Part shown: piece after piece, positions 43,009-52,307 of the stretch
How the letters are laid out: each line of letters starts with the position of its first letter
Numbering within the stretch: position 1 is the stretch's first letter
Source of the DNA: Neisseriaceae bacterium
Lineage (GTDB): Bacteria; Pseudomonadota; Gammaproteobacteria; Burkholderiales; Neisseriaceae
Assembly (NCBI GenBank): GCA_017458185.1
Contig: JAFTFY010000018.1
Coordinates: 62,001 to 126,000 of the forward strand
DNA: 64,000 nucleotides
Direction of reading: 5' to 3'
The notes under the pieces: model-generated
Seen by the model: the letters and a program-made list of their open reading frames with translations, nothing else
The model's database searches: none
Told to the model about the DNA's origin: nothing
Translations under genes and position numbers: made by a program

Positions 43009-44913
43009 ATGAACAAAACCGCTCTTTTCCTTTCACTTGCCATTTTATTTGGCACTGTCGCTTGCGATAAACCAGCAACACAAGCAAATACGCAAAACAC
43101 CGTAATCAATACGCCACAGGCTGATACCAAGCAGCCTGAAAATGTCGTTGCTGCAATGAAAAATTATGACCATGTTTATCCATTTGAAAATGGTTTAGCG
43201 AAAGTTCAAAAAAACGAACAATATGGCTTAATCGACAAAAACGGCAAGGAAGTGGTTGCCGTGCAATATGATGAATTGTATCCTTTTCACGAGGGATTAG
43301 CCTTTGTTAAAAAAGGCGAAAGAGTGGGTTTTATTGATAAAACAGGCAAGGCAGTTGTGCCGCTACAATACGATGACGATGAAGATTATTACTTGGAATT
43401 AAGCCACCCGCCTTTTTTTGCAAATGGAGTTGTGTCGCTTAACAAAAATGGCAAAGCAGTTTTGGTGGATAATACGGGTAAAGAATTGAATCTCAAACAA
43501 TATGATGAATCTCCTTATTACTGGTTTAGCGAGGGATTAGCCGCCGTTCAAAAAGACGGTAAATGGGGCTTTATTGATACCACAGGCAAGGAAGTGATTG
43601 CCCCACAATATGATTCTGCCGATTCATTTAACGATGGATTAGCCCAAGTTGAAAAAGACGGGCAATCTATTTTTATTGATAAAACAGGTAAAGCCGTTTT
43701 TTCAGTGCCACAACACTATGATTATATTTATCCATTTAGCGAGGGATTAGCCAAAGTTGAAAAAAACGGCAAACTCGGTTTTATGGATAAAACGGGCAAA
43801 GAAGTGATTCCTGTGCAATATGACAGTGCATACGAATTTAGCGAGGGATTAGCATTTGTAAAAAAAGAAGAAAACGGCAAATGGGGCGTGATTGATAAAA
43901 CAGGACGAGAAGTTGTGTCTTATCAATACGATATTTATTTTATGGAAAGCGAAAATCCAACTTTTAAAAATGGATTTGCTCGCGTTATGAAAAACGGCAA
44001 ACACGGTTTAATTGATAAAACAGGACGAGAAGTTGTGCCGATGCAATATGATACGATATTGCGAAAATTTAGCGATGGATTAGCCGTTGTTGAAAAAGAC
44101 CACAAAAAAGACGGCTATCAATACGGTTTTGTGGATACAACAGGGCGTGAAGTTGTGCCTGTGCAATATAATTTTGCTGATGATTTTAGCGAAGGATTAG
44201 CCAGCGTTTATCAATACGGTAAATATGGTTTTATTGATACAACAGGAAAAAAGGTGATTCCTTTTGAATATGATTTGGCACACAGTTTTAGCGAAGGATT
44301 AGCGGCGGTTGAAAAAGAAGGCAAGTGGCAATTTATTGATAAAACAGGAAAAATAGTTATCGCCGTGCAAGGTAAAATGTATCAAGCAGCCCCAGCGGTT
44401 AAAAAAGCACCGCCCCTACCACAACGATTTAAAATTGATAGCAGTCAATACAACGCACCGCTTTATACGGGTGAAATTGCCCACAAATTATCATTAGATA
44501 AATCTTTTGATGACTTTGAAGTGCATAAAGAAAACTTACAGGAAGCCTTAAAAGAAGCCCAAGCCGATAGACGAAATATCAATTTTGCAGGACAGTATAT
44601 GGTGGTGTCGGCAGGTTGTGGCACAGGTTGTGTTAATTTTTATATTTTAGATGTAAAAACAGGTGAAGTTGCTGATAGTTTATATGTATCAGGCTACCCT
44701 GTGGATAAAGAAGGTAAATTAGACCCAGAAGAAATGGCAACTTGGGTGGGCTGGGATATAGCACATCAACAAAACAGTCGCTTATTGTTTATCGAAGGCG
44801 ATTTGGGCGAAGATGAATACGGTTTCGGCGGCAATGGCTCTTTTGCCTTTGAATTAAAAGACGGAAAATTGCACTTCTTGCAACATTCACCTGTGGTGCA
44901 AATGAGTGAATAA
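43009..44913 (+). CDS. WG-repeat lipoprotein, copy 2
   Basis: This 634-residue lipoprotein is a paralogue of the one at 27967-29871, with the same length and order. The signal MKTALFLSLAILFGTVAC-type leader has Cys at about 19. About nine to ten WG repeats follow, of the type GLAKVEKNGKLGFMDKTGKEVIPVQYD. The C-terminal domain shares YTGEIAHK, NFAGQYMVVSAGCGTGC, LDVKTGEVAD, SRLLFIEGD and FLQHSPVV with copy 1. The copies differ enough to be an old duplication. A DUS precedes the gene and a bidirectional terminator follows. Confidence 0.85.
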   Translation: MNKTALFLSLAILFGTVACDKPATQANTQNTVINTPQADTKQPENVVAAMKNYDHVYPFENGLAKVQKNEQYGLIDKNGKEVVAVQYDELYPFHEGLAFVKKGERVGFIDKTGKAVVPLQYDDDEDYYLELSHPPFFANGVVSLNKNGKAVLVDNTGKELNLKQYDESPYYWFSEGLAAVQKDGKWGFIDTTGKEVIAPQYDSADSFNDGLAQVEKDGQSIFIDKTGKAVFSVPQHYDYIYPFSEGLAKVEKNGKLGFMDKTGKEVIPVQYDSAYEFSEGLAFVKKEENGKWGVIDKTGREVVSYQYDIYFMESENPTFKNGFARVMKNGKHGLIDKTGREVVPMQYDTILRKFSDGLAVVEKDHKKDGYQYGFVDTTGREVVPVQYNFADDFSEGLASVYQYGKYGFIDTTGKKVIPFEYDLAHSFSEGLAAVEKEGKWQFIDKTGKIVIAVQGKMYQAAPAVKKAPPLPQRFKIDSSQYNAPLYTGEIAHKLSLDKSFDDFEVHKENLQEALKEAQADRRNINFAGQYMVVSAGCGTGCVNFYILDVKTGEVADSLYVSGYPVDKEGKLDPEEMATWVGWDIAHQQNSRLLFIEGDLGEDEYGFGGNGSFAFELKDGKLHFLQHSPVVQMSE

Positions 44914-44940
44914 AATAATTTTCAGGCTGCCTGAAACAAA

Positions 44941-44967
44941 AAAACGCAAGTTCGAAACTTGCGTTTT
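44941..44967. terminator. Bidirectional terminator
   Basis: AAAACGCAAG and CTTGCGTTTT form a 10-bp stem with a 7-nt loop between the convergent WG-repeat and YeaQ-like genes. T runs occur on both strands. Confidence 0.8.
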
Positions 44968-44982
44968 TCTATAACTAAATGA

Positions 44983-45234
44983 CTACTTAAATAAAAAGTT
45001 GCCCACGCCAATAAGCACGCACGCACCGAATACGGCGACTAAAATATGACCAATCAAGCCTGTGCCACTAATGCCGATGAAACTCAATAAAAACGAGCCG
45101 ACTACGCCGCCCAAAATACCCAAGATAATATTGCGAATCAAGCCGCCTTTGCCGCCCATAATAAAGCCTGCTAACCAGCCTGCAATCGCACCAATAACCA
45201 ATGCCACAAGAAGTGCAGTAAGATTTACTGTCAT
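44983..45234 (-). CDS. GlsB/YeaQ/YmgE family membrane protein
   Basis: This 83-residue protein has three hydrophobic segments with Gly-rich turns (GAIAGWLAGFIMGGKGGLIRNIILGILGGVVGSFLL), the pattern of the transglycosylase-associated / YeaQ family. It is an inner-membrane protein whose function is not known; several are general stress proteins. It is convergent with the WG-repeat gene and has its own AAAGGGATTAC ribosome site. Confidence 0.85.
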   Translation of the reverse strand: MTVNLTALLVALVIGAIAGWLAGFIMGGKGGLIRNIILGILGGVVGSFLLSFIGISGTGLIGHILVAVFGACVLIGVGNFLFK

Positions 45235-45327
45235 AAGTAATCCCTTTCTTTATGTTGTTCAAAAATCGTAGCATTATTGCAAAGAAATCTGATTTAAATC
45301 TTAATCTAATGCAATGTTTTGATAATT

Positions 45328-45517
45328 AGTAATGAGCGATTAGCAATTAGCAGTGATTATGTCAATCCTTGTGGATTGACGGATATTTTTAGATAACACT
45401 TCGATTTTCTTTCAGGCAGCCTGAAAGGCTTGTCGAAGCGTTATCTAATAATAAACTGTTTTGCCGCAAGGCAAAACTAAAAATTCATTGCTCATTGCTC
45501 ATTTCTCATTGCTAATT
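45328..45517. repeat. Swapped-hairpin repeat, copies b and c in inverted orientation
   Basis: Copy b has AATTAGTAATGAG-type repeats, hairpin GTCAATCC-TTGT-GGATTGAC (45361-45380) and GGATATTTTTAGATAACACTTCGA. A DUS (45411-45425) follows, then copy c inverted: TCGAAGCGTTATCTAA (45433-45448), hairpin GTTTTGCC-GCAA-GGCAAAAC (45458-45477) and TGCTCATTGCTCATT words. The gap 45235-45559 has no gene. Confidence 0.7.
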
Positions 45518-45559
45518 GATATAATCGCCCTTTCCAATATTTTTCAGGCAGCCTAAAAA

Positions 45560-46906
45560 ATGAAACAAAGTGTTTTAACTTCGCCCTATCTTGACCGTTT
45601 GATTGCGTTTGAAAAACAGATTTTAGCTCATCAGCCGCAAATTGAAGCGTGGTTTCGTCAAAAGTGGCAAGCACATCGTCCGCCGTTTTATGGCTCGGTG
45701 GATATTCGCAATGCGGCGTATAAAATTTCGTCTGTGGATATGAATTTATTTCCAGGCGGATTTAATAATTTGAATCCGCAATTTTTGCAGTCCGAAATTA
45801 TTGCCGCAACAGACGCAATGGAACGCTCCTGTCCTGACGCTAAATCATTGTTGATTGTGCCTGAAAATCACACACGCAATTTGTTTTATCTGCAAAATGT
45901 GTTTGCTTTGGCTGAAATTTTTCGTCAAGCGGGTTTTGCGGTGCGTTTGGGCTCACTCAATCCCGAAATCACGCAGCCTACTGAATTAACCACAGCAAGC
46001 GGCGATACGCTTTTGTTAGAACCCTTGCAACGCAAAGGCAATCGCCTGACATTAGCAGACGGTTTCACGCCGTGCGTGGTGTTGTTGAATAACGATTTAT
46101 CAGGCGGCGTGCCTGATATTTTGAATAATCTCGAACAACAAGTTCTGCCGCCACTTCATGCAGGCTGGACAACTCGCCGCAAAACGCAGCATTTTGCCGC
46201 TTTTAATCGTGTGGCAGATGAATTTGCACGCTTTGTGGGCATTGACGCGTGGCAGATTAACCCCTATTTTGCTGCTTGTGGCGGTTTGAATTTTCAAGAA
46301 CGAGCAGGCGAAGAACGCTTGGCAGATGAAGTATCACAACTACTTGATAAAATTAAACAAAAATACAATGAAAACAACATTCAAGACGAGCCTTTTGTGA
46401 TTGTTAAAGCAGACGCAGGCACTTATGGTATGGGTGTGATGAGCGTCAAATCGCCTGATGAAGTGTTGGGTTTAAACCGCAAAAACCGCAATAAAATGGC
46501 AACGGTCAAAGAGGGTTTGGCGGTTACCGAAGTGATTATTCAAGAAGGCATTTATACTTGCGAAACCGTAGGGGGAGCGGTTGCCGAGCCTGTGGTGTAT
46601 ATGATGGACAGATTTGTCTTGGGCGGCTTTTACCGAGTGCATGAGGGGCGAAGTGCGTCTGAAAACTTAAATGCGTCTGGTATGCGGTTTATTCCATTAA
46701 GCGGCGAAATTCCGCAAACGGAAGACGAATTACTGCAACAATATCAACAAAATAGATGCTATGAACAATGGGACACCGCCGCCATTCCACAATTAGCCGC
46801 CAACCCCGATTGCGTATGCAACCGCTTTTATGTCTATGGCGTGATTGCACGACTGTCGCTTCTGGCGGCGGCTTTGGAGTTGGAAAATAATTTTCAGGCT
46901 GCCTGA
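45560..46906 (+). CDS. gshA: Glutamate-cysteine ligase
   Basis: This 448-residue protein is of the proteobacterial GshA type related to the Acidithiobacillus enzyme, unlike the E. coli form. It joins Glu and Cys, the first step of glutathione synthesis. Matching segments are SVDIRNAAYKISSVDMNLFPGGFNNL near residue 46, PFVIVKADAGTYGMGVM and TCETVGGAVAEPVVYMMDRFVLGGFYRV. The C-terminus NNFQAA and the stop are supplied by a DUS. Its start is at the edge of another DUS variant. gshB is not in the window. Confidence 0.92.
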   Translation: MKQSVLTSPYLDRLIAFEKQILAHQPQIEAWFRQKWQAHRPPFYGSVDIRNAAYKISSVDMNLFPGGFNNLNPQFLQSEIIAATDAMERSCPDAKSLLIVPENHTRNLFYLQNVFALAEIFRQAGFAVRLGSLNPEITQPTELTTASGDTLLLEPLQRKGNRLTLADGFTPCVVLLNNDLSGGVPDILNNLEQQVLPPLHAGWTTRRKTQHFAAFNRVADEFARFVGIDAWQINPYFAACGGLNFQERAGEERLADEVSQLLDKIKQKYNENNIQDEPFVIVKADAGTYGMGVMSVKSPDEVLGLNRKNRNKMATVKEGLAVTEVIIQEGIYTCETVGGAVAEPVVYMMDRFVLGGFYRVHEGRSASENLNASGMRFIPLSGEIPQTEDELLQQYQQNRCYEQWDTAAIPQLAANPDCVCNRFYVYGVIARLSLLAAALELENNFQAA

Positions 46907-46932
46907 AACAAACTTAAAAAGGAGTTAATCAA

Positions 46933-47454
46933 ATGAAATACATTTACGCTTTATTTTTGCTTTGCACTTCATCTGCACTATTTGCCGAAGAATGTACTCG
47001 CACCGTTAAACCTGACGGTCAAGCGGAAATATTTTGTATGAAACCAGATTTAATGCCCCATACAGAAACTTATGACAATGAAATGAAAATGGGTTTTAAA
47101 GACCAAAAAGGCAATTTGGTTATTCCTACCGAATGGGATTTTGCGGGTCTTTTTACCGAAGATTTAGCACCTGTTCAAAGAGATGGCAAATGGGGCTATA
47201 TCAATAAGTCAGGGCAAGTGGTGATTGCATTAGAATATGACAATGCACAAAATTTTTGGCAAGGCAGAGCCAAAGTCGAAAAAGATTGCCAAAGTTTTCA
47301 CATTGATAAACAAGGCAGACAAATTGATAGCCCACAAAAAAGTGCCATTTGCCTTAATCCTGAAATTTCTGCAAAAGAAATGTCAGAATGCCTTGCGTCT
47401 AAAAATCCGACAAATATAAAAGACGAAGATATACTTGAATGTCTTCAAAGATAA
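46933..47454 (+). CDS. Small secreted WG-repeat protein
   Basis: This 173-residue protein has a signal peptide (MKYIYALFLLCTSSALFA). Three WG-type repeats follow: MGFKDQKGNLVIPTEWD, VQRDGKWGYINKSGQVVIAL and FHIDKQGRQI. The Cys-rich tail (KSAICLNP, MSECLAS, DILECLQR) has three Cys. It lies just after gshA, with GGAGTT before its start. It is a third WG-repeat gene besides the two 634-residue lipoproteins, so the repeat type is used three times within 20 kb. Confidence 0.75.
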   Translation: MKYIYALFLLCTSSALFAEECTRTVKPDGQAEIFCMKPDLMPHTETYDNEMKMGFKDQKGNLVIPTEWDFAGLFTEDLAPVQRDGKWGYINKSGQVVIALEYDNAQNFWQGRAKVEKDCQSFHIDKQGRQIDSPQKSAICLNPEISAKEMSECLASKNPTNIKDEDILECLQR

Positions 47455-47517
47455 CAGCCGTAGCGTTAATCATCACTTTCAGGCTGCCTGAAAAGTCATC
47501 TAAAAAAGGACACAAAA

Positions 47518-48171
47518 ATGTTGCAATTTACTGTTTTACCCGTAACCCCCTTACGCCAAAATGCAACCCTAATTTGGGACGATGAAACGCTTGATGCGGT
47601 TTTAACCGATGTTGGCGGTGATGTGGATTATTTGCTGAATGAAGTCGCACAACGCAATCTTAAATTAACCGCCGTGTGGCTCACGCATGGGCATTTTGAC
47701 CATATCGGCGGCGTGGCAGAATTGTTGAAAAAACAATCGGTTCAGGTGTATGGTTGTCATCGTGATGACGCTTATTTATTCGCCATGCTGCCCGAAGTGG
47801 CAAGCCGTTATGGTATGCGTGCCGAACAATTTTCGCCCACGCAATTTTTAGACGAAAACGACACCGTGCGTGTGGGTAATTTCACCTTTCGTGTTTTGCA
47901 TATACCCGGACATACGCCAGGTTCTGTGGTGTATTATTGCGAAGCGGCAAATCTATTGATTGCAGGCGATGTGTTGTTTCGCGAATCAATCGGCAGAACC
48001 GATTTTCCGCGTGGCGACAGTGCGGCATTGTTGCACGGCATTACGCACAAATTGTTCAGGCTGCCTGAAAATACGCAAGTCATCACAGGGCACGGTGCAT
48101 TAACCACAATCGGACACGAAAAACAACACAATCCTTTTTTTTTAGACACCACATGGGGCAATCGATGTTAA
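47518..48171 (+). CDS. Metallo-beta-lactamase-fold hydrolase (GloB-like)
   Basis: This 217-residue hydrolase has the metal-binding motif THGHFDHIGG at residues 56-65 (His57, His59, Asp61, His62), then HIPGHTPGSVVYY and LIAGDVLFRESIGRTDFPRGD. The type matches YcbL-like members of the glyoxalase II family; the substrate is not known. In-frame DUS: FRLPENT. A run of nine T lies in the 3' end (48135-48143, coding PFFL), where slippage would change the C-terminus. It overlaps the gph start by 7 nt. Confidence 0.88.
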   Translation: MLQFTVLPVTPLRQNATLIWDDETLDAVLTDVGGDVDYLLNEVAQRNLKLTAVWLTHGHFDHIGGVAELLKKQSVQVYGCHRDDAYLFAMLPEVASRYGMRAEQFSPTQFLDENDTVRVGNFTFRVLHIPGHTPGSVVYYCEAANLLIAGDVLFRESIGRTDFPRGDSAALLHGITHKLFRLPENTQVITGHGALTTIGHEKQHNPFFLDTTWGNRC

Positions 48172-48830
48172 AAGCGGTTTTATTCGACTTGGACGGCACA
48201 CTTGCCGACACCGCCCAAGATTTATGTAAGGCATTGAATATCATATTAAAAAAAGCGGGGCTGCCTGAACAATCGTTTGACTCATTTCGCCCGATTGCAG
48301 GAGACGGAGCAGGAGCATTTGTTCAATTAGGCTTTGGCATTGACAGCACACACCCTGATTTTGCACGCTTGCGGCAAGAATACTTGACGGCGTATGACGA
48401 GTGTTGCGATAAAAATCCACAACTCTTTAATAACATTGACCGTTTAATTCGCGTTTTGGTGCAGAACAACATTCGCTGGGGCATTGTTACCAACAAGGGC
48501 AAACAATTTACACACAGAGTGGTATCCAAATTAGGCTTTTCGTTTCCGCCCGAAATTGTGGTTTGTGGCGACACATTAAGCGTATCCAAACCACACCCCG
48601 AACCCTTACTGTATGCCGCACAACAATTAGCCATAAACCCCCAAGAATGTGCCTATGTGGGCGACAGTTTAGGCGACATACAAGCCGCCAACGCCGCTGG
48701 CATGGTGAGCATTCTCGCAAACTGGGGCTATTCCATGAACGACACGGCACGCAGTAATGCAAATCATATCGCTGATACGCCGTATGAAGTGTTGCAGAAA
48801 TTAGGTTTTACCCCTTTTCAGGCTGCCTGA
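48165..48830 (+). CDS. gph: Phosphoglycolate phosphatase (HAD family)
   Basis: This 221-residue HAD hydrolase starts at ATG 48165 (MLKAVLFDLDGTLADT), overlapping the metallo-hydrolase stop; ATG 48153 is in frame but adds only MGQS. Motif I is DLDGTLADT (Asp8, Asp10), motif II is WGIVTNKG near 103 and the C-terminal VGDSLGDIQAANAAG is motif IV. It removes 2-phosphoglycolate. The in-frame DUS early in the protein encodes GLPEQ. The stop codon lies in a DUS, so the protein ends PFQAA. Confidence 0.92.
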   Translation: MLKAVLFDLDGTLADTAQDLCKALNIILKKAGLPEQSFDSFRPIAGDGAGAFVQLGFGIDSTHPDFARLRQEYLTAYDECCDKNPQLFNNIDRLIRVLVQNNIRWGIVTNKGKQFTHRVVSKLGFSFPPEIVVCGDTLSVSKPHPEPLLYAAQQLAINPQECAYVGDSLGDIQAANAAGMVSILANWGYSMNDTARSNANHIADTPYEVLQKLGFTPFQAA

Positions 48831-48880
48831 AAAAAATCCCGATGACTGTTCTCATCGAGATTAACTTTAATTAACTTTAT

Positions 48881-49456
48881 TTAATCATCATATTTTTTAT
48901 ATCTGCGTGGGTCTTTCCTTTCGTTTTTTCGTTCAATGCGATGTGAGCGGTTGTCGCGTTTAATTTGCTCTTGCCGTCTGATTTGCTGTTCATTGCGTCT
49001 TTGCATTTCGTTTTGGCGTTTGAGTTGTTGCTCATTGCGTTTTAATTCGCGTTCTTGGCGTTTTAATTGCTGTTCATTTTGTCGCCGCATTTCGTGTTGG
49101 CGTTTGAGTTGCTGCTCTCTTTGCCACATGTCGTGCGGGCGTTGTGTGTGTGTCTGGGGCGTATGACGCACCGCTGGTCGTGGGTGCGCACGGCGGTATT
49201 CGTGAATATTATTCACGCGAACAATCTGCACATTGTGCGGCGGACGATAATGCTGTGGCATACGGCGATAGTCTTGGTCATAATAATAACCGTCATGCAG
49301 ACTATACAACAGCAAACTCACCACACCCGCAGTTGTGGCGGCTGTGGCTGTGGTATTGACATACGGGTCGTCCGACGCCACACAAGCGGTTAAACCCGAT
49401 AACGACAACGCTCCGATAACGGTAGCGGTGATGATTTTTTTGCTGATAACAAACAT
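48881..49456 (-). CDS. Lipoprotein with NEQQLKRQ coiled-coil repeats
   Basis: This 191-residue protein starts at MFVISKKIITATVIGALSLSGLTAC, with AAGGA 9 nt upstream; an upstream ATG at 49489 adds 11 residues without a ribosome site. The lipobox is SGLTAC. A Thr/Ala-rich hydrophobic section and YYYDQDYRRMPQHYRPPH follow. The C-terminal half is a charged helix of about seven related units such as NEQQLKRQ, ending in a Lys/Arg/Glu-rich tail. It may be a periplasmic coiled-coil protein with RNA- or peptidoglycan-binding character; that is a guess from charge. Confidence 0.7.
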   Translation of the reverse strand: MFVISKKIITATVIGALSLSGLTACVASDDPYVNTTATAATTAGVVSLLLYSLHDGYYYDQDYRRMPQHYRPPHNVQIVRVNNIHEYRRAHPRPAVRHTPQTHTQRPHDMWQREQQLKRQHEMRRQNEQQLKRQERELKRNEQQLKRQNEMQRRNEQQIRRQEQIKRDNRSHRIERKNERKDPRRYKKYDD

Positions 49457-49555
49457 GGCGTAATCCTTTCTCATATATTGGGTCATCAAACTTGTTCGCA
49501 GTATGCCCTGTTAAGGTTAAAGCGTTATTAACCACGACTTAATCACAGATTAAAA

Positions 49556-49917
49556 GGTAATCTCTAAAAATTAAAATTTCAGGCAACCTGAAACAAAAAC
49601 CAGTGTCATTGCGAGACGACAGTCATTCGTTAGCGGTTTTTCCGCTTACGAATGTGTCGCCCCGAGCGTCAAGCGTGGGGGTCTCGAAGTCAAATCGTGG
49701 CAATCCAATAAAAAATCGTCAGATTTTTTATCAACGCCGTAAGGCGTTGTAACACTTTGTTGCTTATAAAAATTAGGTAACCTGAACGGCTTTGTAATGC
49801 CGTTACAACGCCTTTCGGCGTTGTATTTTGCCGTAAGGCAAAATTGGATTGCCACGATTTTTTCTACGGAAAAAGATCGCTTTTGACACTCGAATTTTTA
49901 ATTTTTAGAGGTTATCA
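49556..49917. repeat. REP-type composite element before serS
   Basis: Outer inverted ends TAATCTCTAAAAATTAAAAT and AATTTTTAGAGGTTA enclose REP words: GTGTCATTGCGAGACGACAG at 49604, CGTGGCAATCCAAT at 49696 and ATTGGATTGCCACGATT at 49842. The last two are 17-bp inverted partners. Small palindromes AACGCC-GTA-AGGCGTT and AACGCC-TTTC-GGCGTT lie inside. There is no gene in this 500-bp gap. Confidence 0.65.
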
Positions 49918-49989
49918 AAATCAAGTTCAGGCTGCCTGAAAGGCAAAAAAGCATTAAAATAACCCCTTTTTGTAACGGAAATATTCAAA

Positions 49990-51273
49990 ATGCTCGATAT
50001 TCAATTATTGCGTCAAGATTTAGATAATGTTTGCCAACGCTTGAAAACGCGTGGTTTTGATTTGGATAGGCAACAATTCACCAGAATTGAAACACAACGG
50101 CGTGAAAAGCAAACCGCCATGCAGGAGTTGCAAGCCAAACGCAATGCAGTCTCCAAGCAAATTGGTATGTTGAAAAAACAAGGGCAAGATACCACGCAAA
50201 TTATGGTGGAAGTCGCTCATTTGGGCGATGAATTAGCCAAATTAGAAAAAGAAAACAATGAGTTGCAAAATCAGTTAGATGATATTTTGCTCGCCATTCC
50301 GAATTTGCCGCACGAATCTGTGCCTGTGGGCGTTGATGAAAGTGAAAATGTGGAAGTTCGCCGCGTAGGCGAGCCTAAATCGTATGACTTTGAAATTAAA
50401 GATCATATTGATTTAGGCAAGCCTTTGGGTTTGGATACAGATGCAGGGGCGGCACTCGCTGGGGCAAGATTTACGGTGATGAAAGGGGCAGTCGCACGCT
50501 TACACCGTGCTTTGGCTCAAATGATGTTGGATATGCACACGCAGCAGCACGGCTATACCGAACATTACACGCCGTATATTGTGAATCCTGAAATTTTATA
50601 CGGCACGGGGCAGTTGCCGAAATTTGCCGAAGATATGTATCGCGTGGTGTGCGGCGGCGAAGAAAACGATAAGGAGCAGTATTTAATTTCCACAGCGGAA
50701 ATTACGCTGACCAATTCGGTTCGTGAAAAAGTATTAAATATCAAAGACTTGCCTATTAAACTTACCGCTCATACGCCGTGTTTTCGTTCGGAAGCAGGCA
50801 GTTACGGTAAAGATGTGCGTGGCTTAATTCGTCAGCACCAGTTTGATAAAGTGGAAATGGTGCAAATTGTTGAGCCTGAAACTTCTTATCAGGTATTAGA
50901 AGAAATGGTTTCTCATGCAGAAGCCGTATTGCAGGCTTTGGAATTGCCCTACCGTGTGATTACGCTGTGTACAGGTGATATGGGCTTTTCGGCAGCCAAA
51001 ACCTACGATTTGGAAGTGTGGGTGCCTGCACAAAATATGTATCGCGAAATTTCCAGTTGTTCCAACTGCGAAGATTTCCAAGCACGGCGAATGAAAGCCC
51101 GTTTCAAAGACGAAAACGGCAAAAACCGCCCTGTGCATACGCTCAATGGTTCAGGTGTTGCAGTCGGCAGGGCTCTGGTTGCGGTGTTGGAAAATCATCA
51201 ACAACAAGACGGCAGTATTTATATTCCAGTTGCTTTGCGTCCGTATTTGGGCGGAGCGGAAGTGTTGAAGTAA
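49990..51273 (+). CDS. serS: Seryl-tRNA synthetase
   Basis: This 427-residue class II synthetase charges tRNA-Ser. The N-terminal antiparallel coiled coil ([18 protein letters not shown] to about 110) holds the tRNA arm. The catalytic core has motif 2 at [27 protein letters not shown] and motif 3 at [25 protein letters not shown]. It is full length. A DUS precedes the start by about 60 bp and one follows the stop. No serine pathway genes are adjacent. Confidence 0.97.
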   Translation: MLDIQLLRQDLDNVCQRLKTRGFDLDRQQFTRIETQRREKQTAMQELQAKRNAVSKQIGMLKKQGQDTTQIMVEVAHLGDELAKLEKENNELQNQLDDILLAIPNLPHESVPVGVDESENVEVRRVGEPKSYDFEIKDHIDLGKPLGLDTDAGAALAGARFTVMKGAVARLHRALAQMMLDMHTQQHGYTEHYTPYIVNPEILYGTGQLPKFAEDMYRVVCGGEENDKEQYLISTAEITLTNSVREKVLNIKDLPIKLTAHTPCFRSEAGSYGKDVRGLIRQHQFDKVEMVQIVEPETSYQVLEEMVSHAEAVLQALELPYRVITLCTGDMGFSAAKTYDLEVWVPAQNMYREISSCSNCEDFQARRMKARFKDENGKNRPVHTLNGSGVAVGRALVAVLENHQQQDGSIYIPVALRPYLGGAEVLK

Positions 51274-51353
51274 AGCGTATTTATTTTCAGGCTGCCTGAA
51301 ACATAAAACCGCTTTCAGGCTGCCTGAAAACAATGTCAATCAGGTTAATCATT

Positions 51354-51755
51354 ATGAAAAAATACTTATTTTTATTGGCAATGTGTTGCTCATATTCAGC
51401 GATGGCAAGCGATTTTTGTTATAGCAGTCGTAGCAGTGATTATGTTAATCAAGTCAAGCAATCACAGTTTATGACGGTCAATATGGGCAATTATCAGTAT
51501 ATGGTGCAAAATGTGGATTGTCGTAACAATACGCTGATTATTGAACTTAAAGTTGATGATGACCCAAGTTGGGAAGAACGGCGTGTTATGGCAAATAATA
51601 TTCGCCAACAGATTGATTTAACTAAAATGTTGTGTGCAACAAGAGAAATTTCGCAAGCAGCACATCAAGGCTTACAAAAAGTGGTTTATCATTATTTTGA
51701 CAGAAAAGGCGAAATAATTATGTCATTAGATGCCACATTAAATCAATGTCGATAA
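51354..51755 (+). CDS. Small secreted protein, unknown
   Basis: This 133-residue protein starts MKKYLFLLAMCCSYSAMAS (signal peptide), at 51354; an ATG at 51333 adds seven residues of DUS-adjacent sequence. The mature part has four Cys (DFCYSSRSSD, NVDCRNN, MLCATRE, LNQCR), suggesting two disulfides. A central LIIELKVDDDPSWEERRVMANNIRQQ segment is notable. The layout resembles a family of small periplasmic proteins with a C-(about 40)-C pattern, but I cannot name it. Two DUS lie upstream, and rpsU starts 122 bp downstream. Confidence 0.7.
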   Translation: MKKYLFLLAMCCSYSAMASDFCYSSRSSDYVNQVKQSQFMTVNMGNYQYMVQNVDCRNNTLIIELKVDDDPSWEERRVMANNIRQQIDLTKMLCATREISQAAHQGLQKVVYHYFDRKGEIIMSLDATLNQCR

Positions 51756-51877
51756 ACTTTCAAGCAGCCTAAAACACAAAAATCGCTTTCAGGCTGCCTG
51801 AAACACTTGACAGGTTTTATCAATATGAATTAAAATCCGCCGTTTTTACAAAAGCGTATTTTAAGGATTAACACAAC

Positions 51878-52090
51878 ATGCCAAGTATTAAAGTTAAAGA
51901 AAACGAACCCTTTGAAGCCGCAATGCGTCGTTTTAAACGCGCTGTGGAAAAAACTGGTCTTTTAACCGAGTTGCGTTCTCGTGAAGCATACGAAAAACCC
52001 ACTACCGAACGCAAACGCAAAAAAGCCGCCGCTGTCAAACGCACACAAAAGCGTTTGCGTAGCCAACAGTTGCCCCCCAAACTGTTCTAA
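51878..52090 (+). CDS. rpsU: 30S ribosomal protein S21
   Basis: This is S21, 70 residues, starting [27 protein letters not shown], the family N-terminus, and ending in a basic tail. S21 is the last small-subunit protein to join the mRNA-decoding site. It is the first gene of the classic macromolecular-synthesis cluster rpsU-yqeY-dnaG-rpoD. AAGGA lies about 9 nt before the start. The Correia-like element follows it and separates it from yqeY. Confidence 0.96.
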   Translation: MPSIKVKENEPFEAAMRRFKRAVEKTGLLTELRSREAYEKPTTERKRKKAAAVKRTQKRLRSQQLPPKLF

Positions 52091-52099
52091 CAGGCAAAG

Positions 52100-52203
52100 T
52101 AGTCGATTGATACCAAAAACTATGCTGCGTTACTTCGCCTTGCCGTATTATTTGTACTGTCGTAGGCGTTTTGCCTTGCCTACTTCTTGCTCTCAATCGA
52201 CTA
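52100..52203. mobile_element. Correia-like miniature inverted-repeat element, copy 2
   Basis: This is a 104-bp element with 11-bp perfect ends (TAGTCGATTGA / TCAATCGACTA). The inside, read on the other strand, has GTAGGCAAGGC, CGACAGTACAAATAATACGG and CAAGGCGAAGTAACGC, matching copy 1 (4546-4655) in order. It lies inside the rpsU-yqeY interval and could alter operon transcription. No ORF. Confidence 0.75.
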
Positions 52204-52307
52204 TGTGGAATACGCTTTGTGCCGCAGATTTTTTCTCTGCGGCTTTTTCCGTTTTTATAGGTAAATTCATTCTCTTGTTTAACCTATTGTTTTTATTAGG
52301 GTAAATT

